A stretch of 64,000 bases of DNA from Pseudomonas sp. 8O (GTDB lineage Bacteria > Pseudomonadota > Gammaproteobacteria > Pseudomonadales > Pseudomonadaceae). Below are positions 63,269 to 64,000 of this stretch, piece after piece (the stretch's first letter is position 1; every line of letters starts with the position of its first letter). The stretch spans positions 806,001 to 870,000 of the forward strand of contig NZ_LR733264.1 of assembly GCF_902506495.1 (NCBI RefSeq), in the 5' to 3' direction. Made by a program: the position numbers and the translations under genes. The notes beneath the pieces are model-generated. The model was not told the DNA's origin, did no database searches, and saw nothing but the letters and a program-made list of their open reading frames with translations.

Positions 63269-64000
63269 ATGGCGACTATCGGTGGGCTCACCACAGGCCT
63301 GAATTCAGGACTGCCCATTGGTGATCTAGTCACTGCGATGGTTAATGCGGAGAAGGCACCCAAGGAAGCCCAGCTCGATCGCCTGGATAAAACCACGACG
63401 ACCAGGCTTTCCGCCTTAGGGCAGCTGAATTCGGCGCTTAGTGAATTTCGTACTGCGCTTAAGGACCTCAACAACGCCAGTCTTTTCGAAAAGCGCTCGG
63501 CTACTTCCTCCAATACCTCTGCCTTGACCGCCACGGCGAGCAAGACGGCGAGTGCCGGTAGTTATCAGATTGAAGTCAAAGGTCTGGCCACCGCCAGTAA
63601 AGTCGCTACCGCGGCTCAGACCTCGACATTCAAAGTAGAGTCTGATCAGGTCTTGAATATCAAGCTGGGCGCTGATGATGCCGGCCTCGATGTAAAGATT
63701 GCCGCTGGATCTGACCTAAATAGCACGCGCGATCAGTTGAACGCCGCGCTCAAGGATAAGGGCATCACGGTAAGCGCCGTGACTGATCCTGCGACAGGTA
63801 CCTCGCGCCTGGTCTTCGGCAGTAATACGACCGGCGTAGGCAAAGATATTATTGTCGCGGGAAAGGGTGGCTATGAGGCGCTTGATGTTGACGGTCGCGT
63901 TAGCTTGGCGGATGGAAATGGGGCGACTGACAATGAGAGTGCTGGTTACATCGTCAAGGCTGCCAATGCGGAGTTCACTGTCGATGGCCTCGCGCTAAGC
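63269..64000 (+). CDS. fliD: Filament cap protein FliD (3' end outside window)
   Basis: Partial: 244 codons to the edge of the window. Known: FliD (HAP2) caps the filament and folds flagellin subunits in place; it is also an adhesin in Pseudomonas. Seen: N-terminal ATIGGLTTGLNSGLPIGDLV then TAMVNAEKAPKEAQLDRLDK, SALGQLNSALSEFRTALKDL, and a beta-rich part with SAGSYQIEVKGLATASKVAT and KVESDQVLNIKLGADDAG. The frame stays open to 64000. Start at ATG 63269 after GACGAGG; 83 bp after flaG. Confidence 0.94.
   Translation, partial: MATIGGLTTGLNSGLPIGDLVTAMVNAEKAPKEAQLDRLDKTTTTRLSALGQLNSALSEFRTALKDLNNASLFEKRSATSSNTSALTATASKTASAGSYQIEVKGLATASKVATAAQTSTFKVESDQVLNIKLGADDAGLDVKIAAGSDLNSTRDQLNAALKDKGITVSAVTDPATGTSRLVFGSNTTGVGKDIIVAGKGGYEALDVDGRVSLADGNGATDNESAGYIVKAANAEFTVDGLALS

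Overview
The window looks like the chromosome of a high-GC Pseudomonas. The flagellar gene order (flgA-flgM-flgN-flgZ divergent from cheV-cheR, then flgBCDE, flgFGHIJKL, a glycan island, fliC-flaG-fliD) is the Pseudomonas order, and sigma-54 and sigma-28 promoter motifs sit where that genus places them. The glycan-island architecture and the siderophore locus suggest the P. mendocina/oleovorans/alcaliphila side of the genus, but that assignment is inference. There are no rRNA or tRNA genes, CRISPR arrays, insertion sequences or phage genes.

Region 1 (1-21.3 kb) is a peptide siderophore locus. The 3' end of a very large NRPS gene encodes a partial C domain, then A-T, C-A-T and C-A-T-E-TE. It overlaps a PvdH-like diaminobutyrate aminotransferase gene. 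These are followed by a TonB-dependent receptor, a fused FhuB-type permease, a periplasmic binding protein, an MbtH-like protein, a SyrP/TauD-like oxygenase, an IucB/RhbD-type acyltransferase, a FhuF-type ferric-siderophore reductase and, convergently, a FhuC-type ATPase. Together they support a hydroxamate, possibly also beta-hydroxy-acid, lipid-free peptide siderophore that is imported intact and reduced in the cytoplasm. Fur-box-like sequences precede the receptor gene and the ATPase gene.

Region 2 (21.4-25.6 kb) is ordinary metabolism and transport: an SstT-type Ser/Thr symporter, divergent from a PuuA-like glutamine synthetase homologue and an MFS transporter.

Region 3 (25.6-41.8 kb) is flagellar and chemotaxis genes. 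On the minus strand are flgA, flgM, flgN and flgZ. On the plus strand are cheV, cheR, flgBCDE, flgFGHIJK and flgL. I can read a sigma-28 promoter before flgM and sigma-54 promoters before flgA, flgB and flgF.

Region 4 (42.1-61.3 kb) is the most unusual part: thirteen tightly packed, mostly overlapping genes between flgL and fliC. It carries rfbFGH (CDP-4-keto-3,6-dideoxyhexose pathway), a NeuB-like sugar synthase fused to a cupin, an acetolactate-synthase-like ThDP enzyme (YerE-type candidate), a HAD phosphatase, two methyltransferases with zinc-ribbon N-termini, an SDR, a pyruvyltransferase-family protein, an FkbM methyltransferase, a GT2 glycosyltransferase and a 1620-residue protein with five glycosyltransferase-like segments. 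Its position matches that of the flagellin glycosylation islands of P. aeruginosa and P. syringae. The gene set suggests an unusual branched or higher-carbon sugar on flagellin. A sigma-54-like element lies before rfbF.

Region 5 (61.3-64 kb) holds a strong terminator, a sigma-28 promoter, fliC (a short flagellin with a Thr/Ser/Ala-rich central loop), flaG and the 5' part of fliD, which runs off the window.
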